64,000 nucleotides of DNA from Sinotaia quadrata (Eukaryota; Mollusca; Gastropoda; Architaenioglossa; Viviparidae). The position numbers and the translations under genes were made by a program. Where the stretch lies: positions 38,439,117 through 38,503,116 of the forward strand of contig CM054179.1 of NCBI GenBank assembly GCA_028829895.1. Direction: 5' to 3'. Of the stretch, positions 1-11,733 are shown one piece after another. The notes beneath the pieces are model-generated. The model was given only the letters and a program-made list of their open reading frames with translations. It ran no database searches and was not told where the DNA came from. Every line of letters begins with the position of its first letter. Positions within the stretch are counted from its first letter, which is position 1.

Positions 1-440
1 TATACGTCATATTCATAAAATAGTATTCAAGATTTATGCATAAAATAATGACATTTGTTATTAAGGGTGCTTATCAAAATGAATGCAATAACATAATTAG
101 TATGCATACGACAAACTGACTAAAATAATTACATTGTTTAAGCTGTATGCGTTACAACGAATAAATAATATAATTAGTTATATGCATATATTAGATTGAA
201 TTAAATAGTCTTATTAGTTATTACGTACGATTTATAGATAAAACTGAATAAAATAATGCCACTAGTCGAGATATACATTACATTGAATACTGTATTAGTT
301 AATGTTTACGCCAAACTGGACAAATAAAATATCACATTGAATGTAATATCATCATTTAAAATGTGTACCTCACTTCTAACCAGCCGTTTTGTCATAAGTA
401 CGCGTCGGTGTTGATGTTATTTTTTCCCGCAAATGATGTC

Positions 441-442
<2 letters not shown>
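1..442. repeat. AT-rich degenerate tandem repeat, about 60-70 bp
   Basis: The first 360 bases repeat a loose theme of 'attagttatatgcatacga' followed by 'aaactgaataaaataat' about every 60-70 bases (near 98, 172, 213 and 292). Copies are strongly diverged. No coding signal is visible; the stretch to 442 is otherwise featureless. Confidence 0.5.

Positions 443-507
<65 letters not shown>
443..507. repeat. (GT)n microsatellite
   Basis: Uninterrupted GT dinucleotides for about 65 bases. Confidence 0.98.
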
Positions 508-509
<2 letters not shown>

Positions 510-510
510 C

Positions 511-895
511 GAGGTTATGTTGTATAAGGTATCACGATATATGTTGTATTAGATGTCACGTGGAATTTATATCAATATATGTTGTATAGGATGTCACGGG
601 ATATGTATATCGAGGAATGTTGTGTTAGACATCACGGAGAATTTACATCAATATATTTTGTAGGATGTCACGGGGTATGTATATCGAGGTTTTGTTGTAT
701 TAAATGTCACGATATATATCGAGGTGTTTGTATAAGATATAATGGAGTGTGCATATTGAGGTGTGTTGTATAAGATATCATGGAGTGTGTATATCGAGGT
801 GTGTTGTATAAGATATCATGGAGTATGCATATTGAGGTGTGTTGTATAAGATATCATAGAGTATGCATATTGAGGTGTGTTGTATAGGAAATAAT
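511..895. repeat. 38-bp minisatellite, about 10 copies
   Basis: The unit contains 'gtgtgttgtataagatatca' followed by 'tggagt' and 'atatcgag'. The last four copies are nearly identical and the earlier ones are diverged. It starts directly after the GT tract. Small open frames inside it are repeat artefacts. Confidence 0.85.
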
Positions 896-1220
896 GAAAT
901 GCACGCGTGTTCAATGGTATGGAAAGTAGATTTTAAAGATGGACTTGGTTCTAAACAATTTTCGAAGTTTGGAGAATATGAAAAATCATTAAGTCGTATA
1001 ATTTCCAGACTTGTTAAAGTTTTAAAAATAAATGTTTGTATTTAAGGTTTGAAAGAATATACGAAACTTTGAAAGTTTGAAGAATAAATGTTTAGCAGTT
1101 AAGGTTTGAAATAATGTATTGAACTTTGAAACTACTTCATTGGCTCTCCAATTTTATTTTTGTCCGAGAGGTTAGGAGTTTGTTTTGTTCTCGTGGCTTC
1201 TTCTCAGTCTATCACTTCGG

Positions 1221-1240
1221 TGTTTGTGTGCGTGCACGCG

Positions 1241-1287
<47 letters not shown>

Positions 1288-1310
1288 ATGCGTGTTTGTG
1301 TGTGTGTGTG
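1221..1310. repeat. (GT)n microsatellite, interrupted
   Basis: GT tract with a few C substitutions (tgcgtg). The stretch 896-1220 before it holds nothing I recognise. Confidence 0.95.
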
Positions 1311-1429
1311 AAATAAAAAGTCAGTTAAGTTTGCTAGAACCATATGATTGAGTTCAAGCTATGCAAGTATATGTTTATGTTGTAGTCCTACTTTTGCGAA
1401 CATTATAAAGGCGACTCTGTTAGCAAAGA

Positions 1430-1572
1430 TTCAAGGAATTATTGAGGTATAGTACCTGGATATAGCTGATATAAAAATATGGTACTAAGGATGATATAAG
1501 GTATTATTGAGGCATAGTGCCTGGATATACCTGATATTATAAACATACGCTTCTCTGGATGATACAAGGAAT
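1430..1572. repeat. Two-copy direct repeat, about 70 bp
   Basis: 'attattgaggtatagtacc' with 'tggatatagctgatat' is followed about 70 bases later by 'attattgaggcatagtgcc' with 'tggatatacctgatat'. Confidence 0.7.
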
Positions 1573-1574
1573 GT

Positions 1575-1930
1575 AAATAATGATCTTGTCAGCTGTCGCC
1601 CTTTGGAAGGGGTGATGTTATCGTAGTGACACCGATACTGACGGAGTTGGTCGGTGACCTACTAAAGGTAGGTCTGCATGCAGTTATTAGAAGCGCAGAT
1701 AATAAACATCTTTTCGATGCAAGGTAAATAGGCTTCGTAACCTGACAGATGGGCGAGATCTCGATCCAGACACCAGTCGCTTCATCATCAGTGGGTCACC
1801 TAGCGGGTTGTCTAGACAGAACAGTTATTTAGGGCTAGACAGTTGTAACACGGATGACCATACTTGGACGTGATGGTGACGTCACCTGCGACGAGATCGA
1901 TTATCTGTATTAAGGCTGCTGCACTTTTTT
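1575..1930. other. Non-repetitive, GC-richer segment with a CRE palindrome
   Basis: This segment stands out from the AT-rich repeats by higher GC and complexity. It contains a perfect 12-base palindrome, ggtgacgtcacc (1875-1886), with a full cAMP-response-element core TGACGTCA. No open frame of note. It could be a regulatory stretch or an old mobile element; I cannot tell which. Confidence 0.3.
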
Positions 1931-2195
1931 TTTTTTATAGTGCATGCCTTTTATTAAGTGCAGACATTCAATATTCGTCATTGTTAATTATCTATGAATA
2001 TTCTCCATTGGTAGTAATTATATGTTATTAATTACTAGTCTTAAAACTCGGCACTGTAATTTATCATTATTAATATGCTTTGATGAATTTTCTTTGAGTA
2101 ATACTACATGGAAATTAGCTCAAGCAGCAAAAAAACCAACTGACACATATCAACATTATACCTCATATCTAGTTTGAAGTGTATGAAAGCATTAA

Positions 2196-2870
2196 CTTTG
2201 AGAACCTTTAGCAATACATGCCAAACTTGACTAAATTAGAGTAATACTGTAAATGGGTATTTTCTTTTGAACACCTTTAGCAATACTTGCCAAACTTGAC
2301 TAAATTAGAATAATACTGTAAATGGGTATTTTCTTTTGAACACCTTTAGCAATACTTGCCAAACTTGACTAAATTAGAATAATACTATAAATGGGTATTT
2401 TCTTTTGAACACCTTTACTTTAGCAATACTTGCCAAACTTACTAAATTAGAATAATACTGTAAATGGGTATTTTCTTTTGAACACCTTTACTTTAGCAAT
2501 ACTTGCCAAACTTGACTAAAGTAGAATAATACTGTAAATGGGTATTTTCTTTTGAACACCTTTACTTTAGCAATACTTGCCAAACTTACTAAATTAGAAT
2601 AATACTGTAAATGGGTATTTTCTTTTGAACACCTTTACTTTAGCAATACTTGCCAAACTTGACTAAATTAGAATAATACTGTAAATGGGTATTTTCTTTT
2701 GAACACCTTTACTTTAGCAATACTTACCAAACTTACTAAATTAGAATAATACTGTAAATGGGTATTTTCTTTTGAACACCTTTACTTTAGCAATACTTGC
2801 CAAACTTGACTAAAGTAGAATAATACTGTTTTCTTTTGAACACCTTGGCTTAAGCAATATTTGCCAAACC
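2196..2870. repeat. 69-74-bp minisatellite, 9-10 copies
   Basis: The unit contains 'agcaatacttgccaaacttg', 'ataatactgtaaatgggta' and 'ttcttttgaacacc'. The first copies are 69 bp; later ones gain 'ctttac' to give about 74 bp, and a few lose the 'ga' of cttgac. Decayed copies continue to about 2960. Confidence 0.92.
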
Positions 2871-3124
2871 TGCCCACAGTATAATAATGAAGAGGGATTT
2901 TTGTTTTGAACACGTTTACAAATTTGCCCACAGTTGAATAATAGTTAATACTGTAAATATGTATAGCATGTCGAACTTTTGTACCTTTGGAAATGAGGAA
3001 GAGCGATTAGCTTGCAGTAAATAATCAACAACACTCAAAACTCAAAAGGGAAATAATGCTGGCTAACAACAAAGTTTAATACGTGAATACAAGCTGCAAT
3101 CTAATAATGCTAATATTTTTCACT

Positions 3125-3390
3125 TAGGATAACAAACTCGTTCTTCATAACGTTTAGCAAACTGAATTCTTTTTAACATTTAGCAAACTGAATTCTTTTT
3201 AACATTTAACAAATTGCATTTTTCGTAACATGTAACAAGCTCATTCTTCATAACGTTTAGCAAACTGAATTCTTTTTAACATTTAACAAATTGCATTTTT
3301 CGTAACATGTAACAAGCTCATTCTTCATAACATTTAGCAAACTGCATTCTTCATAAAATTTAGTAAATTGCATTCTTCTCAAAATTCTAG
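3125..3390. repeat. Minisatellite with about 27-bp subunits
   Basis: Repeats of 'cataacgtttagcaaactg', 'aattctttttaacattta' and 'cgtaacatgtaacaagctc' alternate, giving a larger unit of about 80 bp made of three related subunits. Confidence 0.8.
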
Positions 3391-3484
3391 GATGTACAAC
3401 GGATCAACTGAATGATCTGACTTCAGTAGATTAATACTGTATATTAAATGTTTCACTTCTACTACAGATTACTCATTGAAGGCT

Positions 3485-3775
3485 CGTGATTGTATTAGTG
3501 CATTGTACACGTACTAAACTACTTCACAATCTTCATTGTCAGTTTTATGATTATGATACTTGTACATTGTACATATACTCAACTACATCATAATGTTCAC
3601 GGACATCTTATGATTATGATACTTGTACATTGTACATATACTCAACTACATCATAATGATACTTGTACATTGTACATATGCCCAACTACATCATAATGTT
3701 CACAGACATCTTATGATTATGATACTTGTACATTGTACATATACTAGACTACTTCATAGTGTTCATGGATAGATT
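3485..3775. repeat. About 60-bp minisatellite, 4-5 copies
   Basis: The unit carries 'gatacttgtacattgtacat' then 'actcaactacatcataatg'. The core TGTACATTGTACATA is an inverted repeat, so transcripts could fold into small hairpins. Confidence 0.85.
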
Positions 3776-4129
3776 ATATTTTAGATTAGTCCAGAATCTG
3801 CAGTGCTAGAGATCAACTCAGATATTTGGATTCTTAGTTTGATTAGAATAGTGTTATTTATTTTGAAAAAGTAGAATCACATATGCGTGTGTAAGTGTGT
3901 ATGAATAAGTGTGCGGTGTCTACGCTTTGTTCTTCTTTTTGTTGTTGCTATTGATATAATGGTTCAGATTAACTTGAATTAATTCCAAGTCTGATGTAAT
4001 CATAATTGATTTATTTCTTTAACCCTTAAGTAGAGTTTTCTCTAAACTGTACAATTTGTTGGTTTTATGGGAAACATATTAAGTCGAAGACATTGTAGAC
4101 TTCATTCAACGACTGCACCAACCGAGAGT

Positions 4130-4260
4130 TGTTTATTTGACAGTCTTTTTTTTTTGTCTGTACTGAAAGTACTGGTATGAAGTCAAAGACTTTTCACCAA
4201 CTGAAAGTAGTTTATTTAACTTTATTTTTTTGTATGTACTCAAAATACTGGTATGTGGAG
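4130..4260. repeat. Two-copy direct repeat, about 90 bp
   Basis: 'aaagtactggtatgaagtca' and 'aaaatactggtatgtggag' follow similar 'gtttattt...tttttttgt' stretches. The flanking stretch 3776-4522 otherwise shows nothing I recognise. Confidence 0.5.
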
Positions 4261-4522
4261 GGCTGCGGAAATACAAAATGGAGATAGAGATAAAACATGT
4301 TTGAAGCTGTACGTATACTTTATTTAAAAAAATGTGAATAGCGTGTGTGAATTTATTTGTGTGTGATAAAGAGTATGCGTGTCTGTTGTGTGTTATTACA
4401 CTGCTACATTACCGACATCTTTAGAAAGTAAATATTTCGCTGTTTTAATAGAATTCATGCCGAAGTTTCATGTTTCTCTCGCAAGAGTTCAGAAAGCTTC
4501 TCCAAAATCTTCCTTCAATCTC

Positions 4523-4720
4523 GACCACGTTCGTTTCCATGTGTCTCATCATAAATTATTGTCTAGTTTACAGCTTTGACCACTATATGTGTGTACTTGT
4601 CGTTTCCATGTGTCTCATCATAAATTATTGTCTAGTTTACAGCTTTGACCACTGTATGTGTACTTGTCGTTTCCATACCTGTCTCATCATATACTTTACA
4701 ATCTTTCCAAATTGTAGTAT
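4523..4720. repeat. About 67-bp minisatellite, 3 copies
   Basis: 'cgtttccatgtgtctcatca' then 'aattattgtctagtttacag' repeats at 4530, 4600 and, diverged, at 4668. Confidence 0.85.
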
Positions 4721-4865
4721 AAATAGGATTTCGTTTCCATGCATATGTCTATTGCTGACTTGGTGTAACATCATAGTATCTTGATGGAAATGAGCTAGAA
4801 AAGATTGATTTCCAAGTAGGCTGAGTATTTTGTTGTTGTTGTTTGTAGACATCATTGTACTTTGA

Positions 4866-5125
4866 GATGAATGAACTATACAAAATAGTGGTAAATGGGC
4901 TGAATATTTGCTGCAGGCATCATTGAGATGAATGAACTACAGAAAATAGTGCTAAATGGGCTGAATATTTGCTGTAGAATGTAGATGGAATTGGACTCGC
5001 GATCGTTGGAGGTGAACTTGGCTTGGCTGAGTTTACGTCTTGTCACTGTACGTCTTGCCACTGTACACTTGCCACTTTACGTCTTGTCACTGTATGTCTT
5101 GCCACTTTACGTCTTGTCACTGACA
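4866..5125. repeat. Two adjacent short tandem arrays
   Basis: 4866-4975 holds two copies of a unit with 'gatgaatgaactacagaaaa' and 'gggctgaatatttgctg'. 5034-5125 holds five copies of a 16-18-bp unit like 'tacgtcttgtcactg'. Confidence 0.8.
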
Positions 5126-6530
5126 GGAAGTACGTGTAGTTAGCAGCATACAATGCGAGAAAGGTAGGGGCGTGTCTCTAATTCAGTCAGTAAAATTCAT
5201 TAAATAAATTATCAAATGGGTGGGTGTTAGATGAGGTCCTGATTACATTCTGCTTTAGGTATAGTGGCAGAATGAGGCAGTCCACTCATTACGGCAAACG
5301 ATCCACTCATGATTACAGGCATGTCTGTTGCCCAACCCCACCCCACCCCTTTTTTTTGTGTTTGGTTTTGTTGTTGTTGAATTCTTTCTTAAATCTCTGT
5401 GCGCTCTTATCGAAGGCTTATATTTATCGAACTCTTCATGAACTCTTAGCGTGCGTTACCAACGTTTCCAAGTGTTTTACATTTGTCAAACTTTTTCTTA
5501 AATCTCCCTTTGCATTTATCGAAGTCATCAGCCGAATATTTCGAGAAAAATATATGCTAGGGTTTATTTTGTTGAGAAATTTGATCATTTCACCATTTCA
5601 TTGAAATTTTAAAAATCACGCTTTACTTGATAACTATTCTCATTTAATTGTAGAAAGGACCAAATCAGGTTTCGTACCGAAAAGTCTGCTTTTCTAAAGT
5701 TCTCTTTTAGCCAGATAAAACAGTCCAGTTTTAACCAAACCAAAACCAAAACGTATGTCATTATCCCCAGGTTCAATAACTTTAGCCTTGCCTAACTCTG
5801 GCAGAGGAACAGTCTTTTTGCTGAACTTTACGAGTGACAGTATTATTACTATTATACACAAAATACATTGGTGAGGATATAGTATAAGCTGACGAAATAA
5901 TGGCTTACAGATTTCAACAAATTTAGATACCTTAGGATCAGTAAATTCACATATAGCAAAATGATTATGACGTCACTGGAATGTAAGTAATTTTGATTCC
6001 ATAACCAAGTCGGGTTTGATGGAAGGAGAAATAGCTTGCTTCCCACGAAAGCATCCCGTACGTAGGAAAGAGACGTCGTTAAGAAACAAAGTGGGCAGTC
6101 AGTAGTCCCACCAGTGGCATTGCAAAGTTTTATTCTAGTCAAGACCTTGAAAATCTCTCTCGATACATTAACATTGCAGTTTTTCTCTTCCAGATCTTGT
6201 AGACCTCTCTTGACATCTGACTGTTGCAGAGCCTGTTCTCTCGCTCTATGCTGATTTCGATTCTTGTTGCATTTTTCTATTGTCCGGACTTGTCGGTAAG
6301 CCGGACAAGTGCTGCATGGTCACGAACTTGCTGTGTGATATTCAGCATGCGCAAGCGTTGCCTTGCGTCTGTTAATTAGCTGCATGCCTGTGCTTTGTGT
6401 GCGAGATGCTGGTGCACGTGCGTTGAGGTTCATGCTGACAGTTACAACGTTATTTAATTTGCGTTATTTAATTAATCTTTATTTAATTAATCATTTTCGT
6501 TTGAAGATGTGCTGCTTTGTTCCAGCACCG
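5126..6530. other. No gene or array recognised
   Basis: Complex sequence with short open frames only (the longest, 5224-5604 +, 126 codons, is low-complexity and matches nothing I know). It lies upstream of BMPR2 exon 2 and may be intron 1 or 5' flank. Confidence 0.4.
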
Positions 6531-6534
6531 TGAA

Positions 6535-6860
6535 GCATGACAGCGTAACCACGTGCACAAATGCATAGAATGAACAATGTAACACAAATGCACAATCAGC
6601 ACATACAAATGCGCACAGTTGACCTTAAATACATAGGACAAACATAACATACACAATAGATACATGATTGCACACAATAAGCATGCATATATATATACAC
6701 ACACACAATAGACACATAATAAATGGAATAATACACACAGCAGGCATATAAATACGCACAGCAAACGCATATAAATACACACAGCAACTACACGTTAAAG
6801 CCCCCAGTAAGCACCTACAATAAACGACATGAATGCGCACAATAAATGTACGCATATAGA
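6535..6860. repeat. Degenerate A/C-rich tandem array, about 20-30-bp period
   Basis: Repeats of 'cacacagcaggcatataaat' and 'acgcacagcaaacgcatata'. The open frames on the minus strand here (Tyr/Cys/Val-rich) come from the repeat. Confidence 0.65.
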
Positions 6861-7249
6861 CGAAGTAGACATATAAACATACATAATTTTTAAAAATACA
6901 GGCCTGTAATGAATGTCTTCACCACACACTTGCATTCAGAGAAAAACCTTGCACAAACATTAAAACTACCAAACACTAAAATCACCAGCCACGAGGTTCA
7001 GCGAGTGCAAGAAGCACAGCTTTTGGACTTTACACTGTGACATTACGTTGACCCACAGCTGTGTAGATCGAGACCGCAAAGTCAATACTTTGGAAGATAA
7101 CCTAGAGAACAAAAGCGAGATAAAAGGGTGTATAAATTTGGCCCTCTATGTGCAGCAACAGCGTTTGTCGTCATCTTGTTTTGTTTGCAAATTTAACACC
7201 TTTACAAATTTAGCATGTTTGTTTGTAGTCTTATAACTTCTGTCAGGAC

Positions 7250-7440
7250 AAGCGCCTTTTTGCATAGCAATTTTATTTGGGGACAAGCGTCTTGTTATGG
7301 TCGTATAGCATCTTTATTGGGACAGTAGTCTTGTTTTGGTCGTATAGCATCTTTATTGGGACAGTAGTCTTGCTATGGTCCTATAGCATCTTTACTGGGA
7401 TAAGTCTTGCTATGGTCGTGTAATACTTTGTCCAGGTTTA
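7250..7440. repeat. Short array, about 45-bp period, 4 copies
   Basis: 'gtcgtatagcatctttattg' followed by 'ggacagtagtcttg' recurs with small changes. It shares its core with the next two arrays. Confidence 0.8.
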
Positions 7441-7518
7441 CCCTTTTATGTAATCGTTTTGCATTATTATGGGACGTTTTATAATCTTATCATATTTTTC
7501 TAGGACTGTACTCACGAC

Positions 7519-7720
7519 TCTTTGTGGTCGTATAACATCTTTATCAAGACCTGCACCTCGTTGTTGTGGTCGTATAACATCTTTATCAAGACCTGCACCT
7601 CGTTGTTGTGGTCGTATAACATCTTTATCAAGACCTGCACCTCGTTGTTGTGGTCGTATAACATCTTTATCGAGACCTGCACCTCGTTGTTGTGGTGGTA
7701 TAACATTTTTGCCGGCTCTC
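7519..7720. repeat. 42-bp minisatellite, 5 copies
   Basis: The unit contains 'ggtcgtataacatctttatc' followed by 'aagacctgcacctcgttgt'. The period is a multiple of three, which opens false reading frames on both strands. Confidence 0.95.
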
Positions 7721-7789
7721 GCGTCTAATATATACACATTTGTAGTCGCATAACGTCTTTGTCGAAACTTGCGCCATTTTCTGGTGGTT

Positions 7790-8060
7790 TTACATCTCCA
7801 CCTGGACTTGTGCTTTTTGTGGCCTGACAAGTATACTCGTGTACATCTCTATCGGGACTTGTGCTTTTTGTGGCCTGACAAGTATACTCGTGTACATCTC
7901 TATCGGGACTTGTGCTTTTTGTGGCCTGACAAGTATACTCGTGTACATCTCTATCGGGACGTGCTTTTTGTGGCCTGACAAGTATACTCGTGTACATCTC
8001 TATCGGGACGTGCTTTTTGTGGCCTGACATTGACAAGTATACTCGTGTACTATCGGGACT
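7790..8060. repeat. About 51-bp minisatellite, 5-6 copies
   Basis: The unit carries 'gtgctttttgtggcctgaca', 'agtatactcgtgtacatctc' and 'tatcgggactt'. The last copies are 48 bp. The open frames here on both strands are repeat artefacts. Confidence 0.95.
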
Positions 8061-8389
8061 TTGCGGTTGCATAACTCTTGGTGGTGTTGGTTAATGGCTT
8101 GAGGTTGTGGTGCATATGGGTGGTTCTTTTTACAAAAAGTCTAGCATGATGCTGGATTATTGATCACTCACTTAGCTGTAACGCAGCACTTGAGTGGTAA
8201 GACGTGATGTGCACCGTAAACAATAGCAATTCAAAACCAAAAATATCTTGTCTTCGATGTAAGAGAGTGAATATTTTGGAGATATATTTAGAAACACACG
8301 CTGTTTTCGATAAGGAAATGAACACTCTAGGAGTCATTTAATTTGAAGTAGATGGGTTGATGTTACATACAAAGAAATATACACATTGT

Positions 8390-8720
8390 CGGTAACGTGT
8401 TAAAGTAAATATGTTGGTATTAAGTAAAAAAATTTACATCGTCGGTGATGTGTTGAAGTAGATATGTTGCTGTTAAGTAAGAAAATTTACAATATCGGTG
8501 ATGTGTTAAAGTTGGTGATATAAGTAAGAAAATGTACCTTTCGTTGATGTGTTGAAATATATCATTTATGTCGGTTTGTGACGCTAACGCCACCTAGTTA
8601 ATGATTATGATTATTATTTACATTTACTTGTGTGTTTATATATTATTAATTTATGTCAGAGTATTTACATTTACTATGTGAGTTTGTATATTATTAATTT
8701 ATGTCAGAATATGTACATTT
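8390..8720. repeat. Two small arrays (about 63 bp and about 65 bp)
   Basis: 8390-8560: three copies of 'ggtgatgtgttgaagtagat' followed by 'gttaagtaagaaaatttac'. 8630-8720: two copies of 'tatattattaatttatgtca'. The stretch 8721-9458 shows nothing recognisable. Confidence 0.75.
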
Positions 8721-9458
8721 AGCTGGGTAAAGTGAATTATTTTAGATTTGTTTGTGCTTTCAGAATATGTTTTATTATATATTTTTTCCATCTGAATATT
8801 CAAGTTTAGCTTGCCTAGCAGGAATGTACGTTAGGTTTGTCTTTCAAATATTTTTTGTATATCACTAATTTATATCTCAATTCAGCTTGCCTAGGTTGAA
8901 TGTGCTTGCATGATATACATGAAAACTTTGTATTTAATCTGTTAAAGTTTATGTAGAGTTCTTTGAAAGGCATATTATTGAGAAAAAAACATTAATCTCT
9001 GAGAGAACAGGTAGAGTACATTTTCTGTGCGAGACTACGATCCTGGATCCTTGAGCAATTAGCTTTGAACTGTAGAACACTATGCAAGGTGTTTTGTATT
9101 TAAAGAGGCTAAAGTGGTAGAATTCTTTGTGTTAGAGACTTGTTAAAATTGAATTAGCAATGTGTTCAATATTTGTAATTCTTTATACTTTAAAAATAAT
9201 ACATACTCGTTGATGTCACGCATAAGATATAGTACATTTCATTATGAAATTATTTTTTAGATAGATAGATTTTTAATAATAATTAATTAGTGCCTCCATA
9301 TTCTACAATCTGGAAATTAGAAAGTTTTATGTACATTTTTAACTATGATCACTCAACGTTTGTGTGCACTTTCACGCATTGTCGTAATGCAAGCATTGAG
9401 GCAGTGCTAAGTACACACTACGAGTTCACAAGTCGTGCAGGCAATATATATATGTTTA

Positions 9459-9471
9459 GTGTGTGTGTGTG

Positions 9472-9510
<39 letters not shown>

Positions 9511-9511
9511 A
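9459..9511. repeat. (GT)n microsatellite
   Basis: GT tract with two C interruptions. Confidence 0.97.
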
Positions 9512-9649
9512 TTGTTTGACTGGATTGGTGGTGCAAACAGATTGTAACTGCATCCTCGCTTTATTTGGCGAGTTCTCAGTAGTACTCAAGCTGTTGTATG
9601 CCGAATGCTTAATGCTTCTTATACCTGAAATTAAATGCTTTTAAAAAAA

Positions 9650-9960
9650 AAGTAAAGAAAGAAAAACAGCCGTCGCTTTTGTAAATGTTTGGCGCCTGAA
9701 TTTTATTTAATATTGCGAACGGTTTTCAGAGGATTACATGTAACCTTAGATACCTTTCGGCCTGTCTTGGGTATGCATGCTATCGGGTTCCCGTTAAGAC
9801 TGGCTGTGAACGACAAATAAACACAGACATGAGCAGTCTCCCTTTATGACCTTGGCGAGGGACGCTGTATAATAAAGTGCATTTAGCGTCTGGGTTTCTT
9901 GTCATCATAATGCGCTCGCTCTAAATAATCAAAGTCGAGACTAGATCTCGCTTCTAAACT
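9650..9960. other. Complex non-repetitive segment, function unknown
   Basis: Richer in GC and CpG than the surrounding arrays, with no open frame. It could hold regulatory sequence; I see no specific motif that decides. Confidence 0.2.
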
Positions 9961-10019
9961 CATCCAGTGTATTCATTTTAAATCGCTTATTAAGCAGATT
10001 TGCATTGAAAATAAAAGTT

Positions 10020-10230
10020 AAGACTAGCTTGAGGAGTGGACAACTGCCCTAGTGTTAGTCTTGAAGTGGGGCACTCCCCTAGTCTTTTGGAGGGGGGGGG
10101 CACTACTGCCTTAGCGTTTTTGTTTTGTTTTGTTTTGAAATGGGGCTCTGCCCTAATGTGCCTCTTGAAGTGGGGCACTGCCCTAGTGTTTCTCTTGAAA
10201 GGGGCAGTGCCCTAGAATTTCCCTTGAAGT
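10020..10230. repeat. About 28-bp minisatellite, 6-7 diverged copies
   Basis: 'cttgaagtggggcactgccc' followed by 'tagtgttt' recurs, with insertions of G and T runs in the middle copies. Confidence 0.85.
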
Positions 10231-10496
10231 ATGTCGGGCCAACATTATTTCATCTGTCTCATTAGTCCAGAGCTTATAAGAAACCACGAGTCGCTTGTAG
10301 AGAGAATCTTTAATAAGACGATTTGGAGTACTTGCAGATACATTCTTAAAATATATACCATTCCAGTCTCAAGAAGCAAAAAATACAGAAACCTGGAGTT
10401 ATGGTTCGTAAAGCTGGCAGATCAGTGGGGTACCTGTATTTGACGCGTCGAGTTCACGACGGCCCTAACTCCGCGTATTTATATATAGAGAAAAGG

Positions 10497-10612
10497 CGCA
10501 TGAGAGTAAATTTGTTAGTCTGCAAGGACTAGTCATGAGAGTAAATTTGTTAGTCTGCAAGGACTAGTCATGAGAGTAAATTTGTTAGTCTGCAATTATT
10601 AGTCATGAGAGT
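10497..10612. repeat. 35-bp minisatellite, 3 copies
   Basis: 'catgagagtaaatttgttag' followed by 'tctgcaaggactagt', the third copy diverging at its end. The stretch 10231-10496 before it has one small open frame (70 codons, 10231-10443) that I do not recognise. Confidence 0.9.
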
Positions 10613-10984
10613 GCAGGCAGTAAGTATGTACAGAACACTTATTAACAAACATCTTATCAGCATGATATTCCTATAAACTAATATGGCTCACTTGAAGTCA
10701 TACAGCTAAAAAATGAAACCATATTTATATTATTTTCTGACATTTAAGATTTTAAAGATTGATAAAATATTCAATACACCTTCACTAAAAAATTCAATAC
10801 ACCTTTGCTTAAAAATAATTTATAAATACTGTACGACGCTGTTGTTATTTTTAGTATCAAACATTGGAAATACGTTTCACGACTTATAAGACTGAGCGAA
10901 CATATGTATTGGTTATAACGTGTATGTATTGGTTATAACGTGTATGCTTTCCATTATTTACATACCATTGACAGTACCTGTTTG

Positions 10985-11660
10985 TACGCCATACCTAACG
11001 TAATACCGCTACATAACGACATACCTAACTTAATACCGCTACTTCACATGTACATAACGTCATACCTAACTTAATATCGCTACTTCACATGTACATAACG
11101 TCATACCTAACTTAATACCGCTACTTCACATGTACATAACGTCATACCTAACTTAATACCGCTACTTCACATGTACATAACGTCATACCTAACTTAATAC
11201 CGCTACTTCACATGTACATGACGCCATACCTAACTTAATACCGCTACTTCACATGTACATAACGTCATACCTAACTTAATACCGCTACTTCACATGTACA
11301 TGACGCCATACCTAACTTAATACCGCTACTTCACATGTACATAACGTCATACCTAACTTAATACCGCTACTTCACATGTACATAGAGCTATACCAAACTT
11401 AATACCGCTATATTGTATTTACTTAACGCTGTACCAAACTTAATACCGTTATATTGCAAGTATTTAACGCTGTACGCATTAATATTGCATGTTATAACTT
11501 TATACTAAACTAATACCGCTACATTGCATATACTTAACTCTATACCAAATTTAATACCGCTATATTATATGTACACACCTCTATACCAAACATAATACCA
11601 CCATATTGCATGTGCATAACTATACCAAACTTAATATCGCTATATTACTTGTACATAGCT
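10985..11660. repeat. 41-bp minisatellite upstream of BMPR2 exon 2
   Basis: About nine well-kept copies of a unit with 'cataacgtcatacctaactt' and 'aataccgctacttcacatgt', then about seven decayed copies up to 11660. The array ends about 75 bases before the exon 2 acceptor. Each unit carries CTAAC, the metazoan branch-point core. Confidence 0.95.
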
Positions 11661-11733
11661 ATGGCTGGCTTCATTTAAAATTAAGATATCAGTGAAGGGT
11701 CCAGTCACTGTATACCCTGTTTTCATGTTTCAG

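Noticed and set aside
7438..8072. Open frames of 94-130 codons on both strands
   Set aside because: They are translations of 42- and 51-bp tandem repeats whose periods are multiples of three.
10231..10443. 70-codon + open frame
   Set aside because: Isolated, no motif, and lies between two minisatellites.
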